Shown: positions 30,711 through 40,406 of the stretch, piece by piece | Layout: each line of letters starts with the position of its first letter | Position numbering within the stretch: the first letter of the stretch is position 1 | Assembly (NCBI GenBank): GCA_012959525.1 | Contig: DUDB01000060.1 | Location: 1 to 64,000, forward strand | Source: Planctomycetota bacterium | Lineage (GTDB): Bacteria; Planctomycetota; UBA1135; GCA-002686595 | Direction of reading: 5' to 3' | Length of the DNA stretch: 64,000 bases | Made by a program: the position numbers and the translations under genes | The notes under the pieces: generated by a model | The model's database searches: none | Seen by the model: the letters and a program-made list of their open reading frames with translations, nothing else | What the model was told of the DNA's origin: nothing

Positions 30711-31040
30711 TCAGACGCTGAAGGACTCTCCGCAGCCGCAGCTCTTGGAGGCGTTTGGATTGGTGAACTTGAACCCGCGGCCCATGAGGTTGTCCTCGAA
30801 ATCGACAACCGTGCCATTCAGGTACAGAAAACTCTTGGGGTCGCACATGATCTGAACACCATCGACCTCGCTCAACTGGTCGGTGGGGTTTTGGTTGTCA
30901 TCGAACCCCAGTGTGTAGCTGAAGCCCGAGCAACCGCCACCCTTGACGCCCACGCGCAGGCCCGTGCCCTCGGGAAGGTCTTGCTCCGCGACGATGCGCT
31001 TGACTTCCGTGACGGCCCTTTCTGATAGAGAGATAGACAT
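30711..31040 (-). CDS. iscA: A-type Fe-S carrier IscA
   Basis: 109 residues, the usual length. The three conserved cysteines are in 'GGGCSGFSYTL' and the C-terminal 'SCGCGESF'. The fold begins 'ISLSERAVTEVKRI'. It receives and delivers Fe-S clusters, mainly 4Fe-4S. It lies 4 bp downstream of iscU and 18 bp upstream of hscB in the isc operon. Confidence 0.94.
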   Translation of the reverse strand: MSISLSERAVTEVKRIVAEQDLPEGTGLRVGVKGGGCSGFSYTLGFDDNQNPTDQLSEVDGVQIMCDPKSFLYLNGTVVDFEDNLMGRGFKFTNPNASKSCGCGESFSV

Positions 31041-31044
31041 GGAT

Positions 31045-31440
31045 CTAGGTTTGGCTAGGGTCGGTGCCCTGCTTGCTCTTGAAGTCGTTGATGGCGGCCT
31101 TGATGGCGTCTTCGGCCAAGACGCTGCAGTGGATCTTCACGGGGGGTAGGGAGAGTTCCTGGACGATCTCCGTGTTGTTGATGGCCATGGCATCATCGAG
31201 TGACCTGCCCTTGAGCCACTCGGTGGCCAGCGAGGAACTGGCGATGGCCGAGCCACACCCGAAGGTCTTGAACTTGGCGTCCACAATGGTGTCGCCCTCG
31301 ACTTGGATCTGGAGTTTCATCACGTCCCCGCACTCGGGTGCGCCGACAACGCCGGTGCCCACGTCGTCCGCCGATTTGTCCAACGAACCTACATTGCGTG
31401 GGTTGTTGTAGTGGTCAAGGACCTTGTCGCTGTACGCCAT
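31045..31440 (-). CDS. iscU: Fe-S scaffold protein IscU
   Basis: 131 residues. All three ligand cysteines are present ('GAPECGDVMKLQI', 'TFGCGSAIASSS', 'PPVKIHCSVLAEDA'), with the conserved Asp after the first Cys and the HscA-recognition 'LPPVK' motif. N-terminal 'YSDKVLDHYNNPRNVG' is typical. It assembles the 2Fe-2S cluster with sulfur from IscS. It lies 45 bp downstream of iscS. Confidence 0.96.
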   Translation of the reverse strand: MAYSDKVLDHYNNPRNVGSLDKSADDVGTGVVGAPECGDVMKLQIQVEGDTIVDAKFKTFGCGSAIASSSLATEWLKGRSLDDAMAINNTEIVQELSLPPVKIHCSVLAEDAIKAAINDFKSKQGTDPSQT

Positions 31441-31485
31441 TTGAAAATCTGGTGGTTGGCTGGGTTCTGGGGCTGGGTACCGCGC

Positions 31486-32700
31486 TTAGTGCGCATCCCA
31501 TTGGATTTTGGAGAGGTCCACGCCTTCCTGGACCATCTCGTAGAGGGGGGAGAGTTCACGCAGGCGTTGAACGGCTGCGATCACCTGCTCGGCTGCCACG
31601 TCCACGTCCTCTTCGGAAGTGAAACGGCCAAAGCCGAAGCGGATGGAGCTATGGGCGAGCTCGTCGCCCACGCCCATGGACTGCAGGACGTGGCTGGGCT
31701 CCAAGCTGGCCGAGGTGCAGGCTGAGCCCGATGAGACGGCCAGGTTGCTGATGCCCATGATCATGGACTCCCCCTCGACGTAGGCGAAGGAGAGGTTGGA
31801 GCAGGCGGGCAGGCGGTGCTCGGGATGTCCGTTCAGGTGAACGTGGTCCAAGGCTCCGAAGATCTTCTCCTCGAAGCGCGTGCGCAAGGACAGGGCATGC
31901 TCGCGGTCGGTGTCCATGTCGGTCTCACACAACTCACAGGCCTTGCCCAGACCGACGATGGCCGGCACGTTGAGCGTTCCCGATCGCATTCCGCGCTCGT
32001 GTCCGCCCCCGTCCATCTGCGCCACCAGTCGTACGCGAGGGTTGCGGCGCCGCACGTACAGAGCTCCCACGCCCTTGGGCCCGTAGATCTTGTGGGCCGA
32101 GAGACACATGAGGTCCACGTTGTCCGCCTCCACGTCCACGGGAACCTTGCCCACGGCCTGGGTACCGTCCGTGAAGAACAGAACGCCACGCTCCTTGCAG
32201 AGGGCTCCGATCTCACGGATGGGGTTGATGGTTCCGATTTCGTTGTTGGCCCACATGATGGTCACCAGGATCGTGTCTTCGCGCAGGGCTTCGGCCACCT
32301 GTTCGGCGCTGTGACGCCCCGTGGAATCGGGGGCCAGGTAGGTGACCTCAAATCCTTCCTTCTCCAGGCGCTTGGCCGTATCCAGGACGGCCTTGTGCTC
32401 TGCTTGGCTGGTGATGATGTGCTTGCCCTTGGAGCCGTACATCTGGGCTACACCCTTCATCGCCAGGTTGATGCCTTCGGTGGAACCTGAGGTAAAGATG
32501 ATCTCCTTGGCGCTGGCACCGATCAGGTGGGCGATGCGTTCGCGTCCCTGGCCCACGGCTTCCTCGGCCTGCCAGCCGAATGAGTGGCTGCGGCTCGCCG
32601 CGTTGCCGTAGATCTCACCGAAGTACGGAAGCATCTCTTCCAGTACACGGGGGTCCACGGGGGTCGTGGCCTGGTAGTCGAGGTAAATGGGCGCATTCAT
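31486..32700 (-). CDS. iscS: Cysteine desulfurase IscS
   Basis: 404 residues. The PLP-binding Lys is in '[15 protein letters not shown]', N-terminal '[14 protein letters not shown]' and '[10 protein letters not shown]' match class V aminotransferases, and the catalytic mobile-loop Cys is in '[10 protein letters not shown]'. It releases sulfur from cysteine as a persulfide for IscU and tRNA thiolation, and could also supply selenium metabolism. The ATG at 32700 overlaps the iscR stop (ATGA), so the long upstream extension is rejected. Confidence 0.96.
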   Translation of the reverse strand: MNAPIYLDYQATTPVDPRVLEEMLPYFGEIYGNAASRSHSFGWQAEEAVGQGRERIAHLIGASAKEIIFTSGSTEGINLAMKGVAQMYGSKGKHIITSQAEHKAVLDTAKRLEKEGFEVTYLAPDSTGRHSAEQVAEALREDTILVTIMWANNEIGTINPIREIGALCKERGVLFFTDGTQAVGKVPVDVEADNVDLMCLSAHKIYGPKGVGALYVRRRNPRVRLVAQMDGGGHERGMRSGTLNVPAIVGLGKACELCETDMDTDREHALSLRTRFEEKIFGALDHVHLNGHPEHRLPACSNLSFAYVEGESMIMGISNLAVSSGSACTSASLEPSHVLQSMGVGDELAHSSIRFGFGRFTSEEDVDVAAEQVIAAVQRLRELSPLYEMVQEGVDLSKIQWDAH

Positions 32701-33176
32701 GGGGTGGCCGTCTCGGTGGGAGAGGTCGAGGGTGCGGTGAACAATTCGTGCGGTGCGAGGGAGGAGTCCGCCAGTGATTGGAGCGTCGTACCTTGCAGCA
32801 GCGCCCAGATTCCGTGCCGGATGCGATCGAGCGGAGACCGGATGGGACACAGGGGCTCGATGCCACAGACGCTGTTCTGGCCAAAGGCCGGTGGCTCGTG
32901 GCAACTCGTCAGCCCCGGCTGGCCTTCCAAGGCTTGAACGACAGCGCCGATCGTGATGGCGTTCGGGGCCTGGGCGAGGCTGTAGCCGCCACCTGCTCCC
33001 CGCTGGGATTGCACCAAGCCCGAGTGGGACAAGTCCTGGAGGGTTTGGGCCAGCAATCTCTGGGGCATGGAGTAGTGTTCGCCGATGGAGCGTACGCTCA
33101 GCACCTCACCTGACCGATCGGCGAGGTGCATCAGGGCGATCAGCCCGTATTCAGTGCGCTTGGTGAGCTTGAGCAT
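32697..33176 (-). CDS. iscR: Rrf2-family Fe-S regulator IscR
   Basis: 159 residues. N-terminal winged helix '[20 protein letters not shown]' with '[29 protein letters not shown]' is the Rrf2 DNA-binding domain. Three cysteines in 'SCHEPPAF', 'VCGIEP' and 'LCPIR' are placed like the 2Fe-2S ligands of IscR. It should adjust isc transcription to cluster demand, acting on the dyads upstream. The ATG at 33176 matches the family start; the frame to 33239 is rejected. First gene of the isc operon. Confidence 0.93.
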   Translation of the reverse strand: MLKLTKRTEYGLIALMHLADRSGEVLSVRSIGEHYSMPQRLLAQTLQDLSHSGLVQSQRGAGGGYSLAQAPNAITIGAVVQALEGQPGLTSCHEPPAFGQNSVCGIEPLCPIRSPLDRIRHGIWALLQGTTLQSLADSSLAPHELFTAPSTSPTETATP

Positions 33177-33206
33177 GGCGTGGAAGGAGGGGTGCCGTGG
33201 ATAACG

Positions 33207-33219
33207 CACCAAATTGGTG
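33207..33219 (-). promoter_or_regulatory. Palindrome upstream of iscR (candidate IscR site)
   Basis: CACCAA-A-TTGGTG, a perfect 6-bp dyad with a single central base, 31 bp upstream of the iscR start. Position suits autoregulation by IscR, though it does not match the E. coli type 1 or type 2 consensus. Confidence 0.4.
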
Positions 33220-33220
33220 T

Positions 33221-33232
33221 GGAATAGATTCC
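33221..33232 (-). promoter_or_regulatory. Second palindrome upstream of iscR
   Basis: GGAAT-AG-ATTCC, a perfect 5-bp dyad directly adjacent to the first palindrome. The pair of abutting dyads in the only non-coding space before iscR makes an operator function plausible. Confidence 0.4.
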
Positions 33233-33446
33233 AAAGCACGCCCGCAGGCCACAGCAGTCGTGGGCGCGGGCTTCTCTACGGCAATAATAGACCTATATCG
33301 GCTCTGGGGCCATCCCAGTGGGGGACAAACCTGACGCTGGCGTTAGATTTCAGCCTCAAGGCCCTTGCGGACCCCCAGAAGCCCATGTGAGCCTCAAAAT
33401 GGGTCGGCTCAAGGCATGGAGGCCCATGGGTCGATGTATGGGTGTC

Positions 33447-33671
33447 ATGACTCAACAAGAAGAGCCCCGGGGCCTTGCGGCTCCCATCCTGTGCCTCGCC
33501 TGCGGGCAGACCCTGCCGGATCAGCCGTCCTACGATCTCCTCGATCAGGATGACCCCTGCCCGGCCTGCGCGGACCGTGTGCTCTACAGCCTTTCGCCGA
33601 TCCTGCAGATGTTGCCCCAGGGCGAAACCGAGCAGTTGACCCGCCCCACTGAGCCGGAGCCCAGGTCCTGA
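33447..33671 (+). CDS. Small hypothetical zinc-ribbon-like protein
   Basis: About 74 residues. Two CxxC pairs ('CLACGQ' and 'CPACADRV') spaced by about 27 residues suggest a small zinc-binding domain. A hydrophobic segment 'VLYSLSPILQML' follows. No family is recognised. ATG at 33447 is preferred, with ATG 33438 possible. It is convergent with the thioesterase gene, leaving a 7-bp gap. The paired cysteine motifs support a real gene over the overlapping minus-strand frame. Confidence 0.6.
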   Translation: MTQQEEPRGLAAPILCLACGQTLPDQPSYDLLDQDDPCPACADRVLYSLSPILQMLPQGETEQLTRPTEPEPRS

Positions 33672-33678
33672 GACGGGT

Positions 33679-34095
33679 CTAGACGGCCGCCTGCGTCCGT
33701 TCCAGGCTGGCGCGTAGGTCGTCAGGTAGAGCGCAGAGCACACCACTCTCCAGTTTGATGGATGCCAGCTCCATGGTCGCGCTGGCGATGTGCACCCCGT
33801 CAGCTGGCCGATCGATTAGGTAGCCGAAGGTGATGGATGCCGGCCCCACCCGCTCGACCCACACGCTTACGGCCAGTACGTCCTCGAAGCGGGCAGGTGC
33901 GCGGTAGCGCAGGTTGGCCTTGCGCACGGGCAGGCCGATTCCGCGCGCTTCGAGCTCCCCGTAGGGCATGCCGGATGCGGCCATCAGAGCCGTACGAGCC
34001 TCTTCCAGGTAGAGCATATAGTTCGCGTGGTGGGCGAAGCCCATCTGATCGGTCTCGCCGTAGCGCACTGTGATCCTGTGCTCGTGGGGGGCCAT
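33679..34095 (-). CDS. Acyl-CoA thioesterase, YbgC/4HBT hotdog family
   Basis: 138 residues with a hotdog fold. The N-terminal 'VRYGETDQMGFAHHANYMLYLEEAR' carries the active-site Asp of the 4-hydroxybenzoyl-CoA thioesterase/YbgC family (D-x-M/x-G-x-x-H-x-x-x-Y). It hydrolyses short- or medium-chain acyl-CoAs; the exact substrate is unknown. The ATG at 34095 fits the family N-terminus and removes an unlikely basic extension. Confidence 0.88.
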   Translation of the reverse strand: MAPHEHRITVRYGETDQMGFAHHANYMLYLEEARTALMAASGMPYGELEARGIGLPVRKANLRYRAPARFEDVLAVSVWVERVGPASITFGYLIDRPADGVHIASATMELASIKLESGVLCALPDDLRASLERTQAAV

Positions 34096-34233
34096 GTGGG
34101 CATGGTACCTGGATCGAGCCCGCTTCTGGCACCTCATAAGTCATCTGAAAGGGAGACCGCCCCCTGTTCGAGAGTGTCCTGGGTCCCTGCACCCTCCCGC
34201 GACCTCCGCTACCTTGATAGTCTCCCACCACCC

Positions 34234-35043
34234 ATGTCCGCTCCCAATCCCAACCGACCCCCGGGCAGCCCTGCCGTCGCATTGCTCCTGGGCTGGTTCA
34301 TGCCCGGAGCGGGGCACCTCTACCTGGGCAAGCTGAAAACGGGCCTCATGGTTTTCGTGGTCATCGAGGCTCTGTACGCATTGGGCCTCTACTTCTCGGG
34401 GGGCATGTTCTTGGAGTACCTGCCTCCAGAAATGCGCGGCCCCTATGCGGGCTTGCTGACGCCAGAGGTTGGCAACCTTGGGGCTCTTCTGGTCCAAATG
34501 AGCCACTACGGCTACGGCGTCGGTCATCCAAGACCCTATCCGCCGCTCATGGACCTGGGCACGACTCTGACTGCGGCCAGCGGCGTACTCAACATGGTCG
34601 TGCTTACCTCGGCGCATCTCGGGGCACGGCGCCAGCAGCCCTGCCAGGGGCCTGGTCCTAGCCCGAGTGTTGCGGCGGGCGCCTCATTGGTTCTGCCCGG
34701 TCTGGGCCAGTTCTTGCAGGGCAGACGCGGGCGGGGGGCAGTCATCGCCATACTCCTGGTAGGCCTGTTTGCCGTGGGTTGCTGCCTGGGAGACGGAGCC
34801 AACCTGGACCGTGAACGGCACTTCTACTATTGGGCCGGCCAATCCATGCTTGGGCTGCCCGCGTTGGTGACGGAGTTCGCTTTCGGACATCCGCGCCTGA
34901 GCTTGGAGATCCCCTATGCCGATGGGGGAGTCGTCCTGGGATGCGTCGCGGGCATGCTGAACGTGCTGGTCATGCTCGATGCTTTCCACTACGCCGAGCA
35001 CGGCCCGGAAACGAATGAAAGGGGAGGGGGGCAAGCAGCATGA
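34234..35043 (+). CDS. Multi-spanning membrane protein (DUF6677/TM2-like)
   Basis: 269 residues with about six hydrophobic segments. It has two copies of a TM2-like pattern: 'LLGWFMPGAGHLYLGKLKTGLMVFVVI' near the N-terminus and 'ASLVLPGLGQFLQGRRGRGAVIAILLV' in the second half. The arrangement resembles planctomycetal DUF6677 proteins, an assignment made from memory of the pattern. Function is unknown. Its stop overlaps the next small membrane gene by 4 bp, so both probably act together in the cytoplasmic membrane. ATG 34234 chosen. Confidence 0.75.
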   Translation: MSAPNPNRPPGSPAVALLLGWFMPGAGHLYLGKLKTGLMVFVVIEALYALGLYFSGGMFLEYLPPEMRGPYAGLLTPEVGNLGALLVQMSHYGYGVGHPRPYPPLMDLGTTLTAASGVLNMVVLTSAHLGARRQQPCQGPGPSPSVAAGASLVLPGLGQFLQGRRGRGAVIAILLVGLFAVGCCLGDGANLDRERHFYYWAGQSMLGLPALVTEFAFGHPRLSLEIPYADGGVVLGCVAGMLNVLVMLDAFHYAEHGPETNERGGGQAA

Positions 35044-35240
35044 AAGACCTTGGTGTTCATGCGCTCCTGTTCTTCTTTGCGGGAGCCGTCATTGTCATCA
35101 TCGGCACCCTGTTCAGTGAAACCGATGACGCCCGGGCCAAGGCCATCCTGCCCCGCCGACTCCTGCGCTTCTTCTTGGGGAGTCTCCTAGTTTTAGGAGT
35201 CATGCTCATCTGCGAGCACACCCTCGCTTCGGTGCACTAG
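35040..35240 (+). CDS. Small two-helix membrane protein
   Basis: 66 residues with two hydrophobic segments ('ALLFFFAGAVIVIIGTLF' and 'FFLGSLLVLGVMLICEH') separated by a charged loop. No family is recognised. The start overlaps the preceding membrane-protein gene (ATGA), which supports it being translated despite its size. Its TAG overlaps the dprA stop in a shared CTAG. Confidence 0.75.
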   Translation: MKDLGVHALLFFFAGAVIVIIGTLFSETDDARAKAILPRRLLRFFLGSLLVLGVMLICEHTLASVH

Positions 35241-36145
35241 TCCTCCCCGTGTGGGAGCGGTCGGTGCAGCCCGTAGAGCCCTCCCGGCCCTCGGCGAACC
35301 CAGCCCTCCAGTTCCAACTGGACAAGGAGGCTCAGGGTGGCGTCGACCCGGCGTTCGAGCCGTTGGGCAAGCTCATCCACGCAGAGGGTCTCCCCTTCTA
35401 GGGCGCGTAACAGGTATCCGGACCCTCCTCCGGGCGGTGCGGGGGCGGGCGTTCCGCTCTTGGAGGTCAGTTGGAATCCCCAGAGATCCTCCAACAACTG
35501 CTCGGGTGAGCCCACGGGCGTGGCCCCCTCTCGTATGAGGCGCAGGCAGCCGCGTGCCATGGGATGATCGACGCGGCCGGGCACCACGTAAACGTCCCGA
35601 CCCTGGTCTGCCGCCCAGTGCGCGGTGATGAGCGACCCCGAGGCGTGAGCGGCCTCCACCACCAGCACGGCATCAGCGAGGCCGGAGATCAGGCGATTGC
35701 GCATGGGGAAGTGATGGCGCCGTGCCCCCGTACCTGGCGGATATTCCGATAGCAGGAGCCCCTCCCGCGCCACCTGCGAGGTGAGAGGGCCCCGGGGCCA
35801 GGGCTGATCCACAGCCGAACCCAGAACCGCAATGGTCGCCCCGCCGACCTCCAGGGCTCCCTGGTGCGCCGCCGAGTCGATACCACGGGCGAGGCCACTG
35901 ATGACGCACATGCCTACCCTGGCCAGACCCGCTCCAAATCGAAGCGCCTGACTGCGGCCATACTCTGTGGGGGAGCGTGTTCCCACGATGGCGATCGACG
36001 GCCTCTCGGCTAGTAGCTCTGTCTTTCCGAGGGCCCAGAGTTCATCGGGGGGGGAGGGGATCTGGGTCAGACTGCGTGGCCAGGTGGCGCCTCCCCTGCA
36101 GATGTGCAGGGGGACCTGCGGCTGGGCATCGGAAGGGGAGTGCAT
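35237..36145 (-). CDS. dprA: DNA-processing protein DprA (Smf)
   Basis: 302 residues. The Rossmann-like DprA core is clear: 'IAIVGTRSPTEYGRSQALRF', 'VISGLARGIDSAAHQGALEVGG', 'LLSEYPPGTGARRHHFPMRNRLISGL' and 'GSLITAHWAADQGRDVYVVPG'. The C-terminus is a small winged helix ('LCVDELAQRLERRVDATLSLLVQLELEGWV'). It loads RecA onto incoming single-stranded DNA in natural transformation and is conserved in many non-competent bacteria. ATG at 36145 is preferred to the GTG two codons upstream. Confidence 0.93.
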   Translation of the reverse strand: MHSPSDAQPQVPLHICRGGATWPRSLTQIPSPPDELWALGKTELLAERPSIAIVGTRSPTEYGRSQALRFGAGLARVGMCVISGLARGIDSAAHQGALEVGGATIAVLGSAVDQPWPRGPLTSQVAREGLLLSEYPPGTGARRHHFPMRNRLISGLADAVLVVEAAHASGSLITAHWAADQGRDVYVVPGRVDHPMARGCLRLIREGATPVGSPEQLLEDLWGFQLTSKSGTPAPAPPGGGSGYLLRALEGETLCVDELAQRLERRVDATLSLLVQLELEGWVRRGPGGLYGLHRPLPHGED

Positions 36146-36189
36146 GGTCACTCCCAGACGCGCGCCCCGCAGGGCGGTTACCGGTTCGT

Positions 36190-36585
36190 TCAGGAATCGG
36201 CCGGAGTCATGCGTGGGGCCGGCGCTGTGCCGGGCTCCCCGCGCACGTGAGCCTGAAGCTCCCCCAGGAAGCGGGCGAGGTCCAGGCCTTCGTGTGCCGG
36301 CAGGAAAGAGCCGAGTAACCGTCGCGCTCCCACGTTTAGCGGCCGAGCTCCGTCCAGGTTGCCGCGGCTCTGGTGATGCATGCAGATGGAAGCCTGTACC
36401 AGCCCCTTGTAGAAATCCGCAGCGCCACTCTCGCTGGCGAGCCAGCAGCGTTCAAAGCACTCGTGGGCGGCGTGGTACCGACCACAGTCAAAGGCCTTCA
36501 CGCCCTCAGCAAACGCAGCCTCCCGGGCGTTCTCATCGAAGTCCTCGGGATCGAAGTCGGAAGGCTCGGGTTCGATGCGTGCCAC
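36190..36585 (-). CDS. DUF309-family protein
   Basis: 131 residues. The pattern 'FAEGVKAFDCGRYHAAHECFERCW', 'FYKGLVQASICMHHQSRGNLDGA' matches DUF309, a small helical TPR-like domain with a conserved H-E and W. Function is unknown. The frame starts with GTG and no in-frame ATG lies close by. It sits between a HEAT-repeat protein and dprA on the minus strand, 18 bp after the former. Confidence 0.82.
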   Translation of the reverse strand: MARIEPEPSDFDPEDFDENAREAAFAEGVKAFDCGRYHAAHECFERCWLASESGAADFYKGLVQASICMHHQSRGNLDGARPLNVGARRLLGSFLPAHEGLDLARFLGELQAHVRGEPGTAPAPRMTPADS

Positions 36586-36603
36586 GGGACTGAGAGCGAG
36601 GCC

Positions 36604-37458
36604 CTAGTTGTCGCCCTTGCTCTTCTCGGACTTTCCCTTGCGCTTGCGATCCTTGGGCCGGTCTCCCTCGCCTTCACCCTCGTCGGCCTTCTCCTTGGGG
36701 TCTGCCCAGTAGCGGTCCCACTGCTTGGCCAGAGCGCGGGGAAGGGGCGCCGCGTCCTTGGACACCTCCAGAGTCTTCTTGGTGTCGTTCCACCAATCGT
36801 TCCATTTTGAACTTTGTGCGCCATTGTCCACTCCGGTGAGTACACACAAGGCCAGACGAAGATCATCCCCATGGGGACTGTTCCCGCGCCGGCCTCCGGC
36901 CTTGCGGCTCATGGAGATCAGGGCTTCCACTGATTCCAATGACCGCACCCGGCCCAGGGACAGGATGCGGGCCTGGACGACGCGCCGATCTTTGGCCGAG
37001 AACAGATCCTTGGTGAGATAGGGGATCGATCCTTCGGCATCGTGGCGGCCGATGGACTTGATCAGCAGTGCGTGGGTGACGGGGTCATCCTCCAGGTCAC
37101 GCTTGGCGCGACCGCCATGGTCCAGGAGCACCTCCAAGGAAGCGGGTACCCGCATGTGGCCCAAGCTGTCGATCGTGGCGTGCTTCACGTTGACCTCCTT
37201 GTCTCGCAATCCGTACTTCGCCAGTGCCTTGACAACCTCCTCACAGGACGTCTTGCGCGCTTCCTTGGCGGCCTCGAGACGCACAGAGACCTCCTTGGAC
37301 TCAAAGCCCACCTTGAGCTGCTGGACGGCGGCCTCTATTTGCTCCGGGCTCGGACCTTTGGGTGTCTTGTCCGGTCCCTCCTGTGCCAGGGTGCTAGCCG
37401 GGAGCAGCAGAGCCAGGAAGAGAGGACAACAGAGCAAGCGAAGGAATTGGAGCGGCAT
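36604..37458 (-). CDS. Secreted HEAT-repeat-like hypothetical protein
   Basis: 284 residues. A signal peptide ('LLCCPLFLALLLPASTLAQ') precedes helical repeats such as 'SVRLEAAKEARKTSCEEVVKALAKYGLRDKE', resembling HEAT units. The C-terminus is highly charged (Glu-Gly-Glu, then Lys/Arg-rich). 'KWNDWWNDTKKTL' is a recurrent phrase in planctomycetal HEAT proteins. Function is unknown; periplasmic protein interaction is likely. Confidence 0.75.
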   Translation of the reverse strand: MPLQFLRLLCCPLFLALLLPASTLAQEGPDKTPKGPSPEQIEAAVQQLKVGFESKEVSVRLEAAKEARKTSCEEVVKALAKYGLRDKEVNVKHATIDSLGHMRVPASLEVLLDHGGRAKRDLEDDPVTHALLIKSIGRHDAEGSIPYLTKDLFSAKDRRVVQARILSLGRVRSLESVEALISMSRKAGGRRGNSPHGDDLRLALCVLTGVDNGAQSSKWNDWWNDTKKTLEVSKDAAPLPRALAKQWDRYWADPKEKADEGEGEGDRPKDRKRKGKSEKSKGDN

Positions 37459-37561
37459 GGTCAGAGGGTGGATTGAGTGGGGGGGGAGCCGATCAAACCC
37501 AGTCTAGCCCCACAGGTGACGGTCCGCCTTTGCATTGTTGCAGCGGCGATGGCGGCAAAGA

Positions 37562-37597
37562 AGGACCCCGCCCCAGAGTATTCTGGGGCGGGGTCCT
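37562..37597 (-). terminator. Strong intrinsic terminator of clpC
   Basis: A 16-bp perfect GC-rich stem (37562-37577 with 37582-37597) with a GTAT loop, 26 bp beyond the clpC stop. On the minus strand it is followed by TCTTT. It also separates clpC from the HEAT-repeat gene. Confidence 0.85.
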
Positions 37598-37623
37598 GTT
37601 CCGGTCAGGCCGGGATCAGAGGC

Positions 37624-40155
37624 TCAGTCGGCACTCGCCACGGGCTCAGGCGTGCTGGGCTCGGTGGGGGTGAATACCAGGCCCTCGCCGTCTTTGGAGT
37701 TCTCGCTGGTGGCCTTGTCAGCCCAGACGCCGCTCGAGTCTTCGAAGTCGCCGCGCAGGAGCTTCTCGGCCAGCGGGTCTTCGATGTGGCGCTCGATGGC
37801 ACGTCGCAGGGGCCGCGCGCCATAGTCCTCATGGAATCCCTCGGTGATCAGGAAGTCGATCGCGGGCTGCGTCAACTGCAGGTCGATGGAGTGCTCACTT
37901 AGACGCGCACGGACTTCGCTGAGCTGCAACAGGACGATGCGTGACAGATCGTCGTGGTTCAACGGGTTGAACACGATGGCCTCGTCGAGACGGTTCAGGA
38001 ATTCGGGGCGGAAGTGTCGTTCCACCTCGACCATGACGTCCGCCGTCAGCTTCTTGCGGCGATTTTCTTCGCTTATCTCCGTCTTCTGGACGCGGCCGAA
38101 TCCGAGCTGGGCGCCCGCTTTCATCTGCTGCGAGCCGAGGTTGGAGGTCATGATCAGGATCACGTTGCGAAAGTCCACGTGCCTCCCGAAGGAGTCAGTC
38201 AGGCGACCCTCCTCCATGATCTGCAGGAGCATGTTGAACACGTCGGGGTGGGCCTTCTCGATTTCGTCGAGCAGCACTACGGAGTAGGGGCGACGGCGCA
38301 CCTTCTCGGTCAGCTGGCCGCCCTCCTCGTAGCCCACGTAGCCGGGAGGCGCTCCCACCAGACGCGAAGCGTTGTGCTTCTCCATGTACTCGCTCATGTC
38401 CATGGTGATGACGGCGTCCGGGTCGCCGAACATGAACTGGGCCAGTTGCTTGCAGAGGTAGGTCTTGCCCACGCCAGAGGGGCCCAGGAACATGAACGAA
38501 CCCATGGGACGGCTGGGATCCTTGAGGCCGGAGCGCGAGCGGCGCACCGAGCGCGCGATGGCGGCGATAGCGGGCTCCTGATGGATGACCACGGAACCGA
38601 GCTCGTTCTCCATTTGCAGTAGGCGTTCGCGCTCGCCCTTCTCAAGGCGCGTGAGCGGCACACCGGTCATCTTGGAGACTGTCTCTTGGATGATCTCGGC
38701 TGTGACTTCTCCGACCTGCTCCTTCTGTTGTTGCTCTTCGCGCCACTCAGTTTGGATTTCTTCCTTCTTCTTCTTCAGCTGATAGGCCTTGTCGCGTTTC
38801 TGCGCGGCAAGCTCGAAGTCCTGGTCGGCTACGGCATTGTCCTTTTCCTGCTCCAGACCCGCGATCTCATCGGAGAGCTCGCGCATGTCGGGCGGGGGGA
38901 CCATGGACTTGATGCGGACGCGTGCACCCGCTTCGTCCATGACGTCAATGGCCTTATCGGGCAGGAAGCGGTTGTTGATGTAGCGCGTGGATAGCTCCAC
39001 GGCCATGCGCAATGCCTCGTCCGTGTAGGAGATGCGGTGGTGGCTCTCGTAGCGGTCGCGGAGGCCCATCAAGATGTCGACGGCCTGCGCGGGCGTGGGG
39101 GGTTCGACGTTGACCGACTGGAAGCGCCGCTCAAGGGCGCCGTCTTTCTCGATGTGCTTGCGGTACTCGTCGAGGGTCGTGGCGCCGATGCACTGGATCT
39201 CACCCCTCGACAGGGCGGGCTTGAGGACGTTCGAGGCGTCGATGGCGCCTTCCGCGCCACCCGCGCCCACGAGGGTGTGGAGCTCATCGATGAACAGCAC
39301 GACGTCTTGGACGCGACGCACTTCCGTCATCACGGCCTTGATGCGCTCCTCGAATTGACCGCGGTACTTGGTGCCTGCCACCATCAGGGCCAGGTCCAGC
39401 ACGACGATGCGCTTGCCGCGCAGAATCTCCGGCACGGTACCTTCGATGATGTTCTGGGCCAGCCCCTCGACGATGGCCGTCTTGCCCACGCCCGGCTCAC
39501 CGAGCAGGACGGGGTTGTTCTTCGTACGGCGCGAGAGGATCTGAATCACGCGCTCGATCTCATCGGCGCGTCCGATGACCACATCCAGCTTGCCCTCGCT
39601 CGCCAGTTCCGTGAGGTCGCGGCCGAATGAGTCCAGGGCTGGGGTCTTGCTCTTGCTCGCGGGACCCGCGCCCTCTTCGGTGCCGATGGAGCCATCCTCA
39701 TCATCCTCTTCGGAGCCGTCGGCTCCCAGGAAGTCGAGCACCTCTTCACGCACGTCCTCGAGCTTGACGCTCAGGTTCAGGAGCACCTGGGCGGCGATGC
39801 CCTGGTTCTCCTTGATCAGGCCCAGCAATAGGTGTTCGGTACCGATGTAGTTGTGGCCCAGGTTGCTGGCCTCTTCCATCGACAGCTCGAGCACCTTTTT
39901 GGCGCGAGGTGTGAAGGGCAGTTGCCCCATGGTCACCATGGAGGGTCCGGTCTTGACGATCTTCTCGACCTCCATGCGGATCTTGTCCAGTTCGATCCCC
40001 ATGTTCTTGAGGACGTTGGCTGCGACTCCACTACCTTCTTGGACGAGGCCCAGCAGGACGTGTTCGGTGCCGAGGTACTCGTGGTTGAACCTCTGAGCCT
40101 CTTGGCGGGCGAGATTCATGACCTTCTTGGCGCGGTCCGTGAAACGATCAAACAT
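37624..40155 (-). CDS. clpC: ATP-dependent Clp protease ATPase subunit ClpC
   Basis: 843 residues. Two Clp-N repeats ('[33 protein letters not shown]', '[18 protein letters not shown]') come first. Then AAA1 with Walker A '[13 protein letters not shown]', a UVR/M-domain coiled coil ('[22 protein letters not shown]'), AAA2 with '[13 protein letters not shown]' and '[14 protein letters not shown]', and the D2-small domain. It unfolds substrates for ClpP, using the McsA-like adaptor upstream. It lies 252 bp downstream of mcsA on the same strand, in a gap with no recognised CtsR or CIRCE site. Confidence 0.96.
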   Translation of the reverse strand: MFDRFTDRAKKVMNLARQEAQRFNHEYLGTEHVLLGLVQEGSGVAANVLKNMGIELDKIRMEVEKIVKTGPSMVTMGQLPFTPRAKKVLELSMEEASNLGHNYIGTEHLLLGLIKENQGIAAQVLLNLSVKLEDVREEVLDFLGADGSEEDDEDGSIGTEEGAGPASKSKTPALDSFGRDLTELASEGKLDVVIGRADEIERVIQILSRRTKNNPVLLGEPGVGKTAIVEGLAQNIIEGTVPEILRGKRIVVLDLALMVAGTKYRGQFEERIKAVMTEVRRVQDVVLFIDELHTLVGAGGAEGAIDASNVLKPALSRGEIQCIGATTLDEYRKHIEKDGALERRFQSVNVEPPTPAQAVDILMGLRDRYESHHRISYTDEALRMAVELSTRYINNRFLPDKAIDVMDEAGARVRIKSMVPPPDMRELSDEIAGLEQEKDNAVADQDFELAAQKRDKAYQLKKKKEEIQTEWREEQQQKEQVGEVTAEIIQETVSKMTGVPLTRLEKGERERLLQMENELGSVVIHQEPAIAAIARSVRRSRSGLKDPSRPMGSFMFLGPSGVGKTYLCKQLAQFMFGDPDAVITMDMSEYMEKHNASRLVGAPPGYVGYEEGGQLTEKVRRRPYSVVLLDEIEKAHPDVFNMLLQIMEEGRLTDSFGRHVDFRNVILIMTSNLGSQQMKAGAQLGFGRVQKTEISEENRRKKLTADVMVEVERHFRPEFLNRLDEAIVFNPLNHDDLSRIVLLQLSEVRARLSEHSIDLQLTQPAIDFLITEGFHEDYGARPLRRAIERHIEDPLAEKLLRGDFEDSSGVWADKATSENSKDGEGLVFTPTEPSTPEPVASAD

Positions 40156-40406
40156 GGTTGGATTCGGAGTGGGGTCGAAGGGTGGGCTGCCGGATCTGGA
40201 TAGCTATCTTTCGGACTTGTGGGGCTTGAGGTTTATTCCCGTTTCAGCATTCCGGGCTGCGTAGGGGTTGATCCCCGTCTCAGCCCCATGAGGGCTCCCT
40301 AAGGGGTCCGTCCAGGGCCCCAGAGTGCCTTTTTTGGGCCCCCGAGGCTAGGGGTTCCTGATCCCGTGAGCCCTCGGGACGACTCCTAGGGACCCCGGGT
40401 TGAGCC

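Noticed and set aside
40156-40406. clpC upstream region inspected for CIRCE or CtsR operators
   Set aside because: No TTAGCACTC-type inverted repeat or CtsR direct heptad repeat could be found.
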